From assembly GCA_038207155.1 (NCBI GenBank), contig JBBRAB010000008.1, forward strand, positions 1 through 64,000: a DNA stretch of 64,000 nt, in the 5' to 3' direction. Below are positions 38,290 through 47,428 of this stretch, piece by piece. The position numbers and the translations under genes are program-made. Position 1 is the stretch's first letter. Every line of letters begins with the position of its first letter. The notes under the pieces were generated by a model, which was not told the DNA's origin, did no database searches, and saw only the letters and a list, made by a program, of their open reading frames with translations. The stretch is from FEN-1139 sp038207155 (lineage in GTDB: Bacteria; Myxococcota_A; Polyangia; Polyangiales; Polyangiaceae).

Positions 38290-40905
38290 TCAGCGACCCG
38301 TGCGTCGACGCAGCAAGGAGAGGCCAAGGGCGAACGCGACGAGCAGGCCGCCGAGCTCCGAGCCAGAGCGACTCGTGCGGCAGTTGCAACCACCGCCCAA
38401 GACCTGACCCGAGTCGGCCCCACTCGCCGCGCCTGCTGCGCCGCCATTGCCCGCGGTGGTGATCGGATGACCCGATTTGCCTCCCGTAGCGGACACGCCA
38501 CCTGCGCCTCCCTGAGCGACGGGTGAAGGGCCGCGAGCGAAGGCAACATCGTCGAGCTCGAAATCCACCGTCTGCCCAGCACCCCACTGCCATTGAAGTG
38601 CGTAGAGAGCAGAGGGCTCGACGCGAGCCGAGAGCGGACTTCCGAAGCCCTGCTGCCTGAACGCAGACCACGGCAAAATCACCTCCTGCCAATCCGCGGT
38701 TGCTTGAACCGTGGCCAGGAAATGATCAAAGCAGCTAGTGCACAGCTTGGATTCCGGCTGCGTTTGTGCCGATACCAGCATCAGACTGAACGTGCTCGGG
38801 GTGGCGGTTTTAGTGCGGATCCGGAAGCGCAATCCGGTGTACTGCGAGGCGTCGTAGGTCTGCCAGGCCGCGGCCCCGTCCTTGTTGAGCTGCACGCCAA
38901 CGCCGCCACCCCAAACGGTGAAACCCCGGGAGATGACCTCTACGGAATGCTTGCTTTTGTTGGCCCCGTCGGCACTGGACAGAGGCCCCGTGGTCGTGCC
39001 GGTCGTGCCGTCGTCAAAGACGTACCAACGGCCCTTGCGCCCCCCTTGCGGTAGCACGGCTAGATCGCCGTCCTCAAGATCGTCGATCACGTCCGGGGTG
39101 CCGTCGGTGTTGCCGCTGAACGTTCCTCCGGTGTTCGGCGTGCCACCCGTGCCCGTGGTGCCGCCCGTGCCCGTGGTGCCACCCGTGGTGACCGCTCCGC
39201 AGCTGGACGGCGCATCGGTCACCGCTTCAAAGCTTGGTGCCGCGGCACTGGGCGTCACCGCGCCGGCCAAGGCATAGGTCAACGCCGCATTCCAGTTGAT
39301 CGCGATCTCGTTGGTCTCGTAGCTCGCTTGAATATCCGACCAGTTGGTGGCGCTCGAACCACCGCCGACGAGGTAGCCCGGATAGGGCGCGCCCTGCGCG
39401 TCCGAGCCCGAGCGGCGGTCGTGCGGGAACATCGGCGGCGCGACACCGATGCCGGTCACCTGCGAGCGACCGTATTGATTGCGACCGAGCAGGTAATCCA
39501 CCTGCGCCGCGCAGACCTCCGCGTAGCGCGCATTGGGGGTCACTTCGTTCGCAGCATTGAGGACCAGGCAACTGCGCGCGAGAACCCCGTTCGAACCCCA
39601 CCAATGGTTGGGCATCAGACGACCATAGAGACTCGCATCGTGGTTGGCCACGAGCCCGTTGGCTGCGCCAACCACGGCAGTCTTTAGCGCGGAGACCACG
39701 GCCGGAGCCTTACCGCTGCGCGGCGAGCGCAAATAGGTCACCACCCCGAGATCCGCGACATCGCCCCAGTCAAAGGTGGCCGCGACGCCTTTGGCGCCCA
39801 TGCCGGTGATGCGCGTCTCAAAGTCCTTGAGAGCGGCAGCGTCACCCGTGGTTTCCCACATTTCAGCGGCGGCCCAGGCGCGATCGTCCGGATCGGTCGT
39901 ACCGTAGCCACCCGTCTTGAACGCGGACAAGTCCGCATCGTGATTAGCCGGATTTTTGACGAGCCAAGCGTACGAAACCTTGGCGGCGTCAAGATACGTC
40001 GTGGCGAGCGCCGCGTCATACGGCGTAAAGGCGCGCGAGGCTTCCGCCAACATCGCCACGAAGTCGGCCGTAGCCGCCGTGCCGTACGGCGCATAGTAAT
40101 GCGCGGGGCAGTCTGCCGCGGGCGGCACAAATCCTGAGAAATCAAGCCCGCTCAGCTTGTGGGAGACCCGTCCATCGGCGGCCGAGTATTGCATCGGCAG
40201 GAGCCAGTCGAGCTCCCATTTGATCTCGTCCAAGTAGTCCGGGAACTTGCCGCCTTGTTCCGGAAGCCAGAGCGGCACCCCCGACAGCGTGGCGCTGTGC
40301 TCCTCCCAGGCCTTCAACAGCATCCCCAACGTCACGCCTGCGTTAACGACGTATTTGTTGTAGTCGCCTGCATCGTACCAGCCATGAGTCGCCTCACGCG
40401 TAACGCCCACCTGACCGAGGTAATCGAGCAATCCGTCGCGCAGATGACCGGCGCCATGGTGCCAGGTGGTGCCCTTCCAAGTGACGGTGACCTGGGAGCC
40501 AGCACGCCAACCGTAGAGCCCCAGCATCGAGAGCAGGTAGGCCTCGTTCAGCGCGCCGTCGCCGATCACGAAATTCGGCGATCGTCCCACTCCGGGGACG
40601 TCGAGGTAATACGTTCCTGGAGTCGTCAACGTGGAAAAGTCGAGACGGCGGCCGCTCTGCGCGACCACCGCATCGACCACGTTGCCCGAGAGAGTCCCGG
40701 CGAACGCCACCGAGTCGTCGATCGCGCTACGCACCGAGAAAGCCGTCGCGCTGGTGGTCAGCACGGACGCCACCTTCATGCGCGCCGGCTGATACCCGAC
40801 GCTATTGAGGCGAATATCGCTATTGGCCGCGAAGGCAGAGGGTGCGGCGACAACAAGCAAAGCAACGACTAAGGACGAGGAAAACCGGCAACAATTCCTA
40901 AGCAT
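38290..40905 (-). CDS. GH9 cellulase-type enzyme with CBM-like domain and MYXO-CTERM-like anchor
   Basis: The 871-residue protein has a signal peptide (VVALLVVAAPSAFA), an Ig-like CelD N-domain (about 28-115; IRLNSVGYQPARMKVASV), and a GH9 catalytic barrel (about 120-550). Catalytic features are GWYDAGDYNKYVVNAG with the paired Asp, a His in FPHDRRSGSD, and the acid Glu in YETNEIAINWNAAL. A Gly/Thr linker (TTGTGGTTGTGG) is followed by a beta-sandwich (about 600-790) that looks like a carbohydrate-binding module. The C-terminus has GGGCNCRTSRSG, a membrane helix (LGGLLVAFALGLSLL) and RRRTGR, the arrangement of MYXO-CTERM sorting signals that fix proteins on the myxobacterial surface. It probably cleaves beta-1,4-glucans outside the cell. 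Confidence 0.92.
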   Translation of the reverse strand: MLRNCCRFSSSLVVALLVVAAPSAFAANSDIRLNSVGYQPARMKVASVLTTSATAFSVRSAIDDSVAFAGTLSGNVVDAVVAQSGRRLDFSTLTTPGTYYLDVPGVGRSPNFVIGDGALNEAYLLSMLGLYGWRAGSQVTVTWKGTTWHHGAGHLRDGLLDYLGQVGVTREATHGWYDAGDYNKYVVNAGVTLGMLLKAWEEHSATLSGVPLWLPEQGGKFPDYLDEIKWELDWLLPMQYSAADGRVSHKLSGLDFSGFVPPAADCPAHYYAPYGTAATADFVAMLAEASRAFTPYDAALATTYLDAAKVSYAWLVKNPANHDADLSAFKTGGYGTTDPDDRAWAAAEMWETTGDAAALKDFETRITGMGAKGVAATFDWGDVADLGVVTYLRSPRSGKAPAVVSALKTAVVGAANGLVANHDASLYGRLMPNHWWGSNGVLARSCLVLNAANEVTPNARYAEVCAAQVDYLLGRNQYGRSQVTGIGVAPPMFPHDRRSGSDAQGAPYPGYLVGGGSSATNWSDIQASYETNEIAINWNAALTYALAGAVTPSAAAPSFEAVTDAPSSCGAVTTGGTTGTGGTTGTGGTPNTGGTFSGNTDGTPDVIDDLEDGDLAVLPQGGRKGRWYVFDDGTTGTTTGPLSSADGANKSKHSVEVISRGFTVWGGGVGVQLNKDGAAAWQTYDASQYTGLRFRIRTKTATPSTFSLMLVSAQTQPESKLCTSCFDHFLATVQATADWQEVILPWSAFRQQGFGSPLSARVEPSALYALQWQWGAGQTVDFELDDVAFARGPSPVAQGGAGGVSATGGKSGHPITTAGNGGAAGAASGADSGQVLGGGCNCRTSRSGSELGGLLVAFALGLSLLRRRTGR

Positions 40906-40937
40906 CGAGGTCGAAGTCCTTCCGTATCTCGACCTCG
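40906..40937 (-). promoter_or_regulatory. Hairpin enclosing the GH9 ribosome-binding site
   Basis: On the minus strand CGAGGTCGA, a 14-base loop and TCGACCTCG run directly into the GH9 start codon at 40905. The loop holds GGAAGGA, the only Shine-Dalgarno-like sequence in reach. The 9-bp stem is perfect. It would present the site in a loop while pairing bases up to the ATG, so it may tune translation. Confidence 0.5.
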
Positions 40938-41217
40938 GGGCATGGGCCGAGACGCGAGCGGGGGGAACGGGTCGCTAGCGCTCAACCACGAGCGCCGGTC
41001 GACGAGACTCCGATTGTAGCCGATCGCGTCCCTACCGGGCTTGTACTCGCTTGACGCCCAACCGGTATCGAGAGTCCGCGGCGACCATGTGGCGACAAGT
41101 TTCCAACGCAGTTGGGGACGCCACCACGATAGGCGCACAGTATCCGACAGACAGCACAGTCCCCGACGCGGCGCGGTTGCGGACCTCACGACGTCGAGAT
41201 CGTGAGGCCCCCCAAGC
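40938..41217. other. Spacer between GH9 gene and hemerythrin-PAS relic
   Basis: No gene is seen. A GCGCTC/GAGCGC inverted repeat with a 6-base loop lies at about 40979-40996. The stretch should contain the GH9 promoter; I could not assign -35/-10 boxes with confidence. Confidence 0.5.
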
Positions 41218-42007
41218 TCACGCGTCGATCGTGTCGTCGAGCAGGCGTTTCTGCCCAGTCAGCTTCTGTCGGCCGCCTCGCGACTGCCCGCCTTAAAGTC
41301 CGCAATGATCTGCTTGACCATGTGGACGCTCTTAGACGGTTGGCAGTTTTCCACGCCCATACCGAGCGCTGAGCGCTGTCGCGGAAATATTTTGTCCTGA
41401 GTTTCTTGACTGAAATAGCGCACCGTGTCGTCCGCGTCGACGAACGACAACTCAACCGGGAGGGTGTCGAGCATGGCGGCCATCACGGCCGGCTCGAGCG
41501 CATAGGAGAGTGGCTCAAGTCGCGCGTCGGCGGTAATCTTCTGAGCCAGGGTGTGATAGCGCTCGCGGGTATCAGCGCCCAGCGCGGCCTCGCGCGCTTC
41601 GAATCCAGCGATCAGTCGTTCGCTCATACTCTCTGGAAATAGTCGAAGTCCCATCGGAAACAGGATGTCGTTTTCCTTTCAGAAATGCTGCTTCATCAGG
41701 GTCGAGTAATCCTCGAAACACTGCTTGAGCTGCGGCAGAGTTCCTTGTGTCCGCGGGCATAGGCACGCCCATCGCGCTCAAGTTGCGCGAGCAGCTCGCG
41801 ATTGTGTTCGTGCTCTCCGAGCATGACCGCCAACGGGCCACCGTGACTTGGCACCCCCGCCGCCTCCAGCGCGGGGAACGGGTGTCGTTCCTCTTTCTGA
41901 TGATGACAACCCTCGAGGTACTGGGAGAAAAAGTCAAGCGCCGCAGAGATGAGAGCAGGCTCGCGACCCACGGAGTGACTAAAGCCGCGTTCAAGCGCTT
42001 CGATCAC
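41218..42007 (-). pseudogene. Hemerythrin-HHE plus PAS (DUF438-like) gene, multiply broken
   Basis: The reading starts at GTG 42007 inside the first hemerythrin helix (VIEALERGFSH), so the 5' end is missing. It continues through FSQYLEGCHHQKEERHPFPALEAAGV and GGPLAVMLGEHEHNRELL. Near 41733-41742 the frame changes: the continuation QLKQCFEDYSTLMKQHF is in another frame. There a TGA (41679-41681) interrupts HF*KENDILFPMG. The PAS part follows (LPVELSFVDADDTVRYFSQ, ENCQPSKSVHMVKQIIADFKAG), then breaks at about 41260 where some 50 residues are absent; the normal C-terminal end LTGQKRLLDDTIDA resumes in a third frame, stopping at 41218. Intact relatives sense oxygen or nitric oxide through a diiron site. 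This copy cannot be functional. Confidence 0.8.
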
Positions 42008-42354
42008 TAACGTTACCGCCGGGCGACCTGACGGGCGTCAGCCGCGTTGCCCCTGCAGACCCCCGAGGCACTCAGAGGGCTCGGTCGCGACCGACCAAGG
42101 GGTGGTGCCGGCAATGGCCAGACGAGACTTTCGCCTGCGCGCTTGTGTGGTTTTGCCCCGCCGAGCGGGATTTGCGCGGCGGTCCCCTTGCGAGCCGTCA
42201 GGCCATGCGCATGTTGCTGGAGTCGCAACAAACTAGCCTCCGCAGTCCTCCTGACAGCGGACAGCCCCCATCGTCGTGCGTGCCGAGGCCGAGGTGCCGA
42301 ATGCCGCGTGACCCCAACCCAAAGCTCCCAGCAGATCAATTGGAGAGATGAGTC
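42008..42354. other. Spacer upstream of the hsp20 pair
   Basis: No gene is accepted here; short frames on both strands lack family resemblance. It must carry the promoter for the hsp20 genes. I looked for a CIRCE repeat (TTAGCACTC/GAGTGCTAA) and found none, and no confident sigma-32 element. The ribosome-binding site of the first hsp20 gene is GGAGAG at about 42341. Confidence 0.5.
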
Positions 42355-42834
42355 ATGCACGTCTTGAGTTTGACCCCCAGCTGCGTTCCTCATGCCCAGC
42401 GAACCACCGCCTCATGGCCACTTGCGTTCTCGCTGCTTCGACGCGAGCTCACGCGTCAGCTTGCCGAAACTGAGCTAAATATTCCGAACAAACCCGCGAT
42501 TCATAGTCGTGAAACCGAGGATGCACTCATTCTGAATGTCGCGCTCCCGGGCGTTACAGTGGAAGGCTTGGAGATTACCGGCAAAGAACAAGAGCTCACG
42601 ATCCGCGCAAAGCGCACGGTCGATGTCCCCGAAGGCTATCGCGCCCTGCACCGTGAACGCAGCTCACTTGAGTTCCAGCAAACGCTGGAGCTGCCCGCAT
42701 CCGTTGATGCCAGCCAGGCAGCAGCTCAACTGATCCAGGGCCAATTGACCCTCACGCTACCGAAAAAGGCCGCGAGCAAGCCCCAGCGCATCAACGTCAC
42801 TAGCGGCCCACCCGGCGCCACCGTCACCCCCTGA
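42355..42834 (+). CDS. Small heat-shock protein, Hsp20/alpha-crystallin family
   Basis: The ATG at 42355 has GGAGAG upstream. The 159-residue protein has a short variable N-terminal arm (SLLRRELTRQL) and an alpha-crystallin domain at about 45-148: AIHSRETEDALILNVALPGV, then the ALPGV hallmark, GLEITGKEQELTIRAKR, SSLEFQQTLELPASVD and QLTLTLPKKA. The I-x-I/V oligomerisation motif is represented at the C-terminus by RINVTSG. It is an ATP-independent holdase in the cytoplasm. The second Hsp20 gene follows on the same strand, 104 bp further; the two differ substantially and may form hetero-oligomers. Confidence 0.92.
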   Translation: MHVLSLTPSCVPHAQRTTASWPLAFSLLRRELTRQLAETELNIPNKPAIHSRETEDALILNVALPGVTVEGLEITGKEQELTIRAKRTVDVPEGYRALHRERSSLEFQQTLELPASVDASQAAAQLIQGQLTLTLPKKAASKPQRINVTSGPPGATVTP

Positions 42835-42938
42835 TTCACAGGCCATTTCCTCGTCAACCAGCCCCGAGTTCCACCTCTGCTCCCGTCATGGTTTGTGGCG
42901 GCGTGACCACGTCGCCTTCCGAACGAAAGAGACTCATT

Positions 42939-43268
42939 ATGCATCCCACTTGTGCGCAGAACGCCTGCTTGAACCAGTCCCCTGTCGTCGATCTCTATGA
43001 GAGCGACTCCAACTACCTGCTCGTCGCCGAGCTGCCGGGAGTGAGCCCGCAAGGGATCACTATTTCGCTGGAATCCCAGGAACTTCGCGTTGAAGCTCGC
43101 CTCCAACCAACCGAGCAAGGTCCGCCCGATTTCGCTCGCCGCTTCAAGGTGCCAAGGGAGATCGACGAGCAGAACATCGAGGCCGATATGCGAGACGGAC
43201 TGCTCTCAGTGCGCCTCCCCAAGACCCCACAGGCGTCAGCGCGTCGCATCGAGGTGAAGGTCAATTAG
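42939..43268 (+). CDS. Small heat-shock protein, Hsp20 family (short)
   Basis: I choose the ATG at 42939 (GAAAGAG upstream) over the ATG at 42888, which has no site. The 109-residue product is almost only an alpha-crystallin domain: VVDLYESDSNYLLVAELPGV, GITISLESQELRVEARL, FARRFKVPREIDEQNIEAD, DGLLSVRLPKT. It ends RRIEVKVN with an I-x-V motif. The N-terminal arm is very short, so it probably assembles differently from its longer neighbour. It has two early Cys (CAQNACLN). A perfect 13-bp hairpin terminator follows. Confidence 0.9.
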   Translation: MHPTCAQNACLNQSPVVDLYESDSNYLLVAELPGVSPQGITISLESQELRVEARLQPTEQGPPDFARRFKVPREIDEQNIEADMRDGLLSVRLPKTPQASARRIEVKVN

Positions 43269-43311
43269 TGCCGACGCCGTCCGCTGCGCGCCGCCATTCC
43301 GACGAGGGATT

Positions 43312-43360
43312 GCTCCGGTTTCCGCCACGCGCCTGTGCGTGACCGAGGAAACCGGAGCAC
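43312..43360. terminator. Bidirectional terminator between hsp20 and the second GH9 gene
   Basis: Perfect 13-bp arms TGCTCCGGTTTCC (43312-43324) and GGAAACCGGAGCA (43348-43360) enclose an inner CACGC/GCGTG stem. It is the strongest hairpin in the window and sits in the middle of the 116-bp convergent gap. Confidence 0.85.
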
Positions 43361-43384
43361 CGAGCCCCCACAGGGCCAGCTCGA

Positions 43385-45472
43385 TTACTTGGCGGGCTTG
43401 GCTGCCGCGGGCTTCGTCGCGGACGGCTTGTCGGACGGCTTGTCCGCTGATGGCTTAGAAGGTTCGATCGGCTTAGTCGCAGACGGCTTGCCCGAGGCTG
43501 CGTCTGCGTGGGGTTTTCCGGGGGATTTACCGGGCTCTTCGGCGCTCGGGGCTGGGCTGCCATCGGCGGCGCCGGCAGCTGCCAAAGCGGGAACGGCGAG
43601 CGGCGACGCCCCTTCACTCGGAGCGCTGGCGCCCGGTTGCGCTGAGAAAGGAGGACGACCAGGGCGCCCCGTGGCGAGCTCATCGAGATAGGCGGCGACC
43701 CAGGCGAGCGGCGCGTTCCAATTGATCGCGACCTCATTGACGGCCCAAGCGTCCACGTTATCGATGTAACACTTCTGCACCGCGCAGCCATTGAGTCGAC
43801 GCTTGGACGTGGGATCCTGCAACTTGGAATTCGGTCCCCCGGCGAGCGCGCCCGGCGGCGGCATCGGACAGCGGTGTCCCCGCTGGTGGGCCCAGAAGCG
43901 ATGATGCGGGTTTTCCAGCGAGCGTTCGCCGTAGCCTGATACGTACGAAAATCCGAGGGGATTGCGCCCGAGCAGGTAGTCCATGGCGTCGACGACTGCC
44001 GCCTTGAACTCGCTGCGATTGGTCAGATCTGCGGCCAGCGCAAGCACCAGCGCATTGTTCGCAACAAATGAGCTAGAGCCCCAAGGATAGTGATGGTCGC
44101 TTCCGGCCTCCATAGGCACCGGATAGCCACGACGTTTGTCGAGCGTTAGATAGCCCTCGGCGGCCGTCACGAGCGCGGCGCGCAGCTCGGCGAGGTCAGC
44201 TGCCGGCAACTGGTTTGGTACGAACGCCAGCGAGATTGCACCAAGAGCCTGAGTCGACTGCCAGCTAAAGCTGGTATTTTGCTCGGTGTGCTCGTGACCT
44301 ACTTGGTGCGGGAATTTGCCGAAGTATTTGCTCTTTCGCAGATAGTCGAGCAGGCGCGGGTCGCCGAGCGTTACGTAGAGCTCCGACGCGGCCCAGAAGA
44401 ACTCATCGCTCACATCGGTGTCATCGTATGGACCGCCACCGTCCTTGCTCATGGGTGAGGCAAGGAGGTTCGGGAACTTGAAAGCGGCATTCCACCCGCG
44501 CACCGCCGCGCTGCGGCAGCGCCCCGCAAAGGCGGGATCGAGCTCACGCCAAATCCGCGCGCACTGCGCCCCCACTGCGACGAGATTCAACGTCGCGGCC
44601 GTGCTCGGGGGATAGAGTCGCCTGGTCGCCGAACGCTCCGCGGGGGTTAGCCCAAGCGGCGTCCAGTAGTTGTCGTGCACCTTGTGGTGCGCCAGTCCCG
44701 CCTTCTCCTGGCCTTCTGGCACCTGCATAGCGAGCAGAAATTCGACCTCCCAGCGCGCTTCGTCGAGCAGATCGTTGACGCCATTACCCGACTCGGGGAT
44801 CTTGAGCTTACCGTCGTTAAAATCCCCCAGGCTGGTGCCGATGGCTTTCTCACGCTCGTAGAGATTGAGCAGAGTCCAGACGGCGATCCCCCCGTTGACG
44901 ACGTATTTTCCGTGGTCGCCGGCATCGTACCAGCCGCCTTTGACGTTGAGCGAATAGTCACACGTCGTGCCAACGCATCCGACCTTACTATCGGAGACGT
45001 GCCCCGCTGGACGCGTCAATTTGAAGTCTCGCGCCCAGGGCATCGAAATCGGGATACCGCTGCGGTTCTGGTAAAAGTACGCGAGGGCATCGTACTTGAG
45101 CTGGTGATAGAGCTCCGGCTCAATGTCGAAGGGATCACTTTGGTCGGCACCGACTCGGAGTCGTAGGCCTTTCTGCGGCTGATGTACGCCGCTCAAATCA
45201 ATCCAGTGAACCTGATCCCCGCTCTCAGGATCGGGACCGCGGACAACTGTCACGCCTTCACTCACGACGTCACCACCTTCATTGACCAGCTGCCAGCTCT
45301 GTGGCGCGCTCGAGGCGCTCTCGAGCACGGCACGCTTGGGCTGCTGAGGGAGGTAGCCCGCCTGATTGACGTGGATATGCGAGGTGGTCGCACTACCGCA
45401 GGCGAGGGCCAAAGCCCCAGCGGTCAGGAGTCCACAGTAGCGGGCCTTGGGGAGCGGAACGACGGGTGACAC
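43385..45472 (-). CDS. GH9 family glycoside hydrolase, lipoprotein
   Basis: I take the GTG at 45472, preceded by AGGGG, giving 695 residues; a TTG at 45538 would add 22. The signal peptide ends TAGALALAC, so it is lipid-anchored. A CelD-type Ig-like domain (about 32-118; HVNQAGYLPQQPKRAVL) precedes a GH9 barrel (about 125-600) with GGWYDAGDHGKYVVNGG (catalytic Asp pair), NPHHRFWAHQ and the acid Glu in VNEVAINWNAPL. The C-terminal 85 residues are low-complexity Pro/Lys/Ala/Ser (KPSADKPSDKPSATKPAAAK), probably a cell-wall or surface tether. It should act on beta-glucans like its neighbour at 38290-40905, but the two share little outside the catalytic motifs, so they are not recent duplicates. 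Confidence 0.9.
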   Translation of the reverse strand: MSPVVPLPKARYCGLLTAGALALACGSATTSHIHVNQAGYLPQQPKRAVLESASSAPQSWQLVNEGGDVVSEGVTVVRGPDPESGDQVHWIDLSGVHQPQKGLRLRVGADQSDPFDIEPELYHQLKYDALAYFYQNRSGIPISMPWARDFKLTRPAGHVSDSKVGCVGTTCDYSLNVKGGWYDAGDHGKYVVNGGIAVWTLLNLYEREKAIGTSLGDFNDGKLKIPESGNGVNDLLDEARWEVEFLLAMQVPEGQEKAGLAHHKVHDNYWTPLGLTPAERSATRRLYPPSTAATLNLVAVGAQCARIWRELDPAFAGRCRSAAVRGWNAAFKFPNLLASPMSKDGGGPYDDTDVSDEFFWAASELYVTLGDPRLLDYLRKSKYFGKFPHQVGHEHTEQNTSFSWQSTQALGAISLAFVPNQLPAADLAELRAALVTAAEGYLTLDKRRGYPVPMEAGSDHHYPWGSSSFVANNALVLALAADLTNRSEFKAAVVDAMDYLLGRNPLGFSYVSGYGERSLENPHHRFWAHQRGHRCPMPPPGALAGGPNSKLQDPTSKRRLNGCAVQKCYIDNVDAWAVNEVAINWNAPLAWVAAYLDELATGRPGRPPFSAQPGASAPSEGASPLAVPALAAAGAADGSPAPSAEEPGKSPGKPHADAASGKPSATKPIEPSKPSADKPSDKPSATKPAAAKPAK

Positions 45473-45598
45473 CCCCAACCCCTGCCCTAAGCCGTCGACA
45501 ATGACAAGCCTGTTCCCGCTAGAACTTCCCTGGAGCAAAGAGCAGCAGAGTGGGTGACAAACCCGTACGCGGCTGGCTATGCTGCGACCCGACCCATC

Positions 45599-47428
45599 AT
45601 GCGCGTCGCGCTGCTCTACCCACCACCCTGGAAAATTGCGCCCGTCGAGGCGCCCGCCTATCTCGAGGACGGGCCACCACTGGATTTCGCCGAGGGCGAC
45701 CTCGATGCGGACTTCTTCCAGGTGCCCTACGGCCTCTTGTCACTGGCCGCCCAAGCCACGGCCGCGGGGCATCAAGTCAAGATCGCGAACCTCTCCAACT
45801 ATCCTTGGAATCAGGTGGAGGCGTTCCTGGCTGAGCTCGATGCGCAAGTTGTGGGACTCTCCTGCTGGACGGCGAATCGTCGTGGGGTTGCGCTCGTTGC
45901 GCGCGAGCTCAAGCGTCTTTCCCCGCAAACGCAGATCGTGATCGGTGGCCCGCACGCCACGCCGCTAGCGCGTGAGATGCTCGAGCACCACGCGGAGATC
46001 GATACTGTTGTCGTCGGCGAGGGCGAGCAGACCTTTCTGGAACTGCTCGACCGCCTAGAGCATCGTCAACCCCTCGCGGGCCTGGCGGGCGCGTGGATTC
46101 GGCATGACGGGGAGCCCAAGGCTGGCCCGCCCCGCGCAGCCATCGCGCAGCTCGATGACCTCGTTTCGCCCCACGAGCTCTTTGGGACGCACATCGTCAT
46201 GACCTCGCGCGGTTGCCCCTGGGCCTGCACCTTTTGCGGCGCGGAAACCAGCTGGGGGCGCGGCTTTCGCGGGCGCTCGATCCCCAAGGTGCTCGACGCC
46301 CTCGAGCAAGCCCTGGAGCTGGTGCCGGTCAAGATGTTGCTCCTGAAGGACGACACCTTCACGGCCAACCGCAAGCGCGTGTTGGAGCTGTGTGACGGCA
46401 TCCTGAAGCGCAACCTCAAGTTCCTCTGGAGCTGTGACACCCGCGTCGACGTGCTCGGCGAGGAGCTGCTGCACGCGATGCGACTCGCGGGGTGCGAGCG
46501 ACTCAGTCTTGGCGTGGAGTCGGGTTCGAGTCAGATCCTGACGGCCATTCACAAGAAGATCACCACGACGCAAATCCTTGAGGCCACTGCGGCGGCCAAA
46601 AAATTTGGCGTCAAGGTTCGCTACTACATGATGCTCGGCAATCGCGGTGAGACCCGCGAGACCTTCCGAGAGACCCTCGATTTTCTGCGTTCCGCTCGTC
46701 CACACCAGTACGTATTTTCCTGCCTCAGCGTCTATCCCGGCACCGAGGATTTTCAAGCGGCTCGCCAGCTCGGTTGGCTCGAACCGCAGCGCTATTTCGA
46801 GGAGTCCTTCCAAGAGCTCAAGGTTCCGTTCGACGCGACCCCGGAGTTTACGGCTGAGCTCAACAGCTGGTTCGAGCAGAACCGCGGGGTGCAGCGGGAC
46901 TACCGCGCGGGCGTCGAGGAACTCGAAGCAACCACCGCGCGACTCGACGGCCATCACGCCGCCGAGGTGGAACTGGCTGAGGCCTTGATCGTTGCCGGGT
47001 GCTACGCCGAGGCGGAACAGCACCTCAACTTGGCCGAGCAGCGTGGCTACCCCCTCCCGGGCATCCTGCACAATGCACGCGCTTGCATCGCCCACGCGCA
47101 GGGGAACTACGAGCAGGTGAAAAATGAGTTCGTGACGGCCGCTCGCAAGGATCCACAACACCCGATCTTGCTGCGCAATGCCGCCAAGGTGCAGCGCTGG
47201 TTCCAGCAGGGCGGCCCGCAAAATGCGCTGCCGCTCAGCTTGGAAATCGAGCATGATTTTGAGCTACTGGAGCGCTGGAACCAGCCAATGCTGCCAGGGC
47301 CGCTGCCTTCGAACTGGCAGGACTGGTCGAGCGAGAATACTATCACGCCTAGTCGCCGCGCCGAGCACGCCCGCAGTACCCCCCCAGCGGACGGCCTCAT
47401 CAGGCTGGGCCTTAGGCGCGATAGCTAG
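45599..47428 (+). CDS. B12-binding-domain radical SAM protein with TPR-like C-terminus
   Basis: The ATG at 45599 (MRVALLYPPPWKI) is the usual start for this family; a GTG at 45554 is possible. The 609-residue protein has a cobalamin-binding-like domain (about 35-160; GLLSLAAQATAAGHQVKIANL, VVGLSCWTANRRG, VIGGPHATPLA, VVVGEGEQTFLEL). The radical SAM core has the cluster motif SRGCPWACTFCGAE (CxxxCxxC, about 205-215), KMLLLKDDTFTANR and LSLGVESGS. From about 440 a helical region (VELAEALIVAGCYAEAEQHL, GILHNARACIAHAQGNYE) resembles TPRs. Relatives make methylations or rearrangements in specialised metabolism. No biosynthetic cluster surrounds it. The 3' end overlaps the VOC gene by 17 bp. Confidence 0.9.
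   Translation: MRVALLYPPPWKIAPVEAPAYLEDGPPLDFAEGDLDADFFQVPYGLLSLAAQATAAGHQVKIANLSNYPWNQVEAFLAELDAQVVGLSCWTANRRGVALVARELKRLSPQTQIVIGGPHATPLAREMLEHHAEIDTVVVGEGEQTFLELLDRLEHRQPLAGLAGAWIRHDGEPKAGPPRAAIAQLDDLVSPHELFGTHIVMTSRGCPWACTFCGAETSWGRGFRGRSIPKVLDALEQALELVPVKMLLLKDDTFTANRKRVLELCDGILKRNLKFLWSCDTRVDVLGEELLHAMRLAGCERLSLGVESGSSQILTAIHKKITTTQILEATAAAKKFGVKVRYYMMLGNRGETRETFRETLDFLRSARPHQYVFSCLSVYPGTEDFQAARQLGWLEPQRYFEESFQELKVPFDATPEFTAELNSWFEQNRGVQRDYRAGVEELEATTARLDGHHAAEVELAEALIVAGCYAEAEQHLNLAEQRGYPLPGILHNARACIAHAQGNYEQVKNEFVTAARKDPQHPILLRNAAKVQRWFQQGGPQNALPLSLEIEHDFELLERWNQPMLPGPLPSNWQDWSSENTITPSRRAEHARSTPPADGLIRLGLRRDS

Noticed and set aside
42008..42354. CIRCE or sigma-32 promoter for hsp20 genes
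   Set aside because: No TTAGCACTC/GAGTGCTAA repeat, and the nearest CTTG...CCAT pair has the wrong spacing.
42013..42393. 126-codon minus-strand frame upstream of hsp20
   Set aside because: It overlaps the hsp20 start and has no recognisable domain.
46055..47254. 399-codon open frame antisense to the radical SAM gene
   Set aside because: The sense strand has B12-binding and radical SAM motifs; the antisense frame is a codon-bias shadow.
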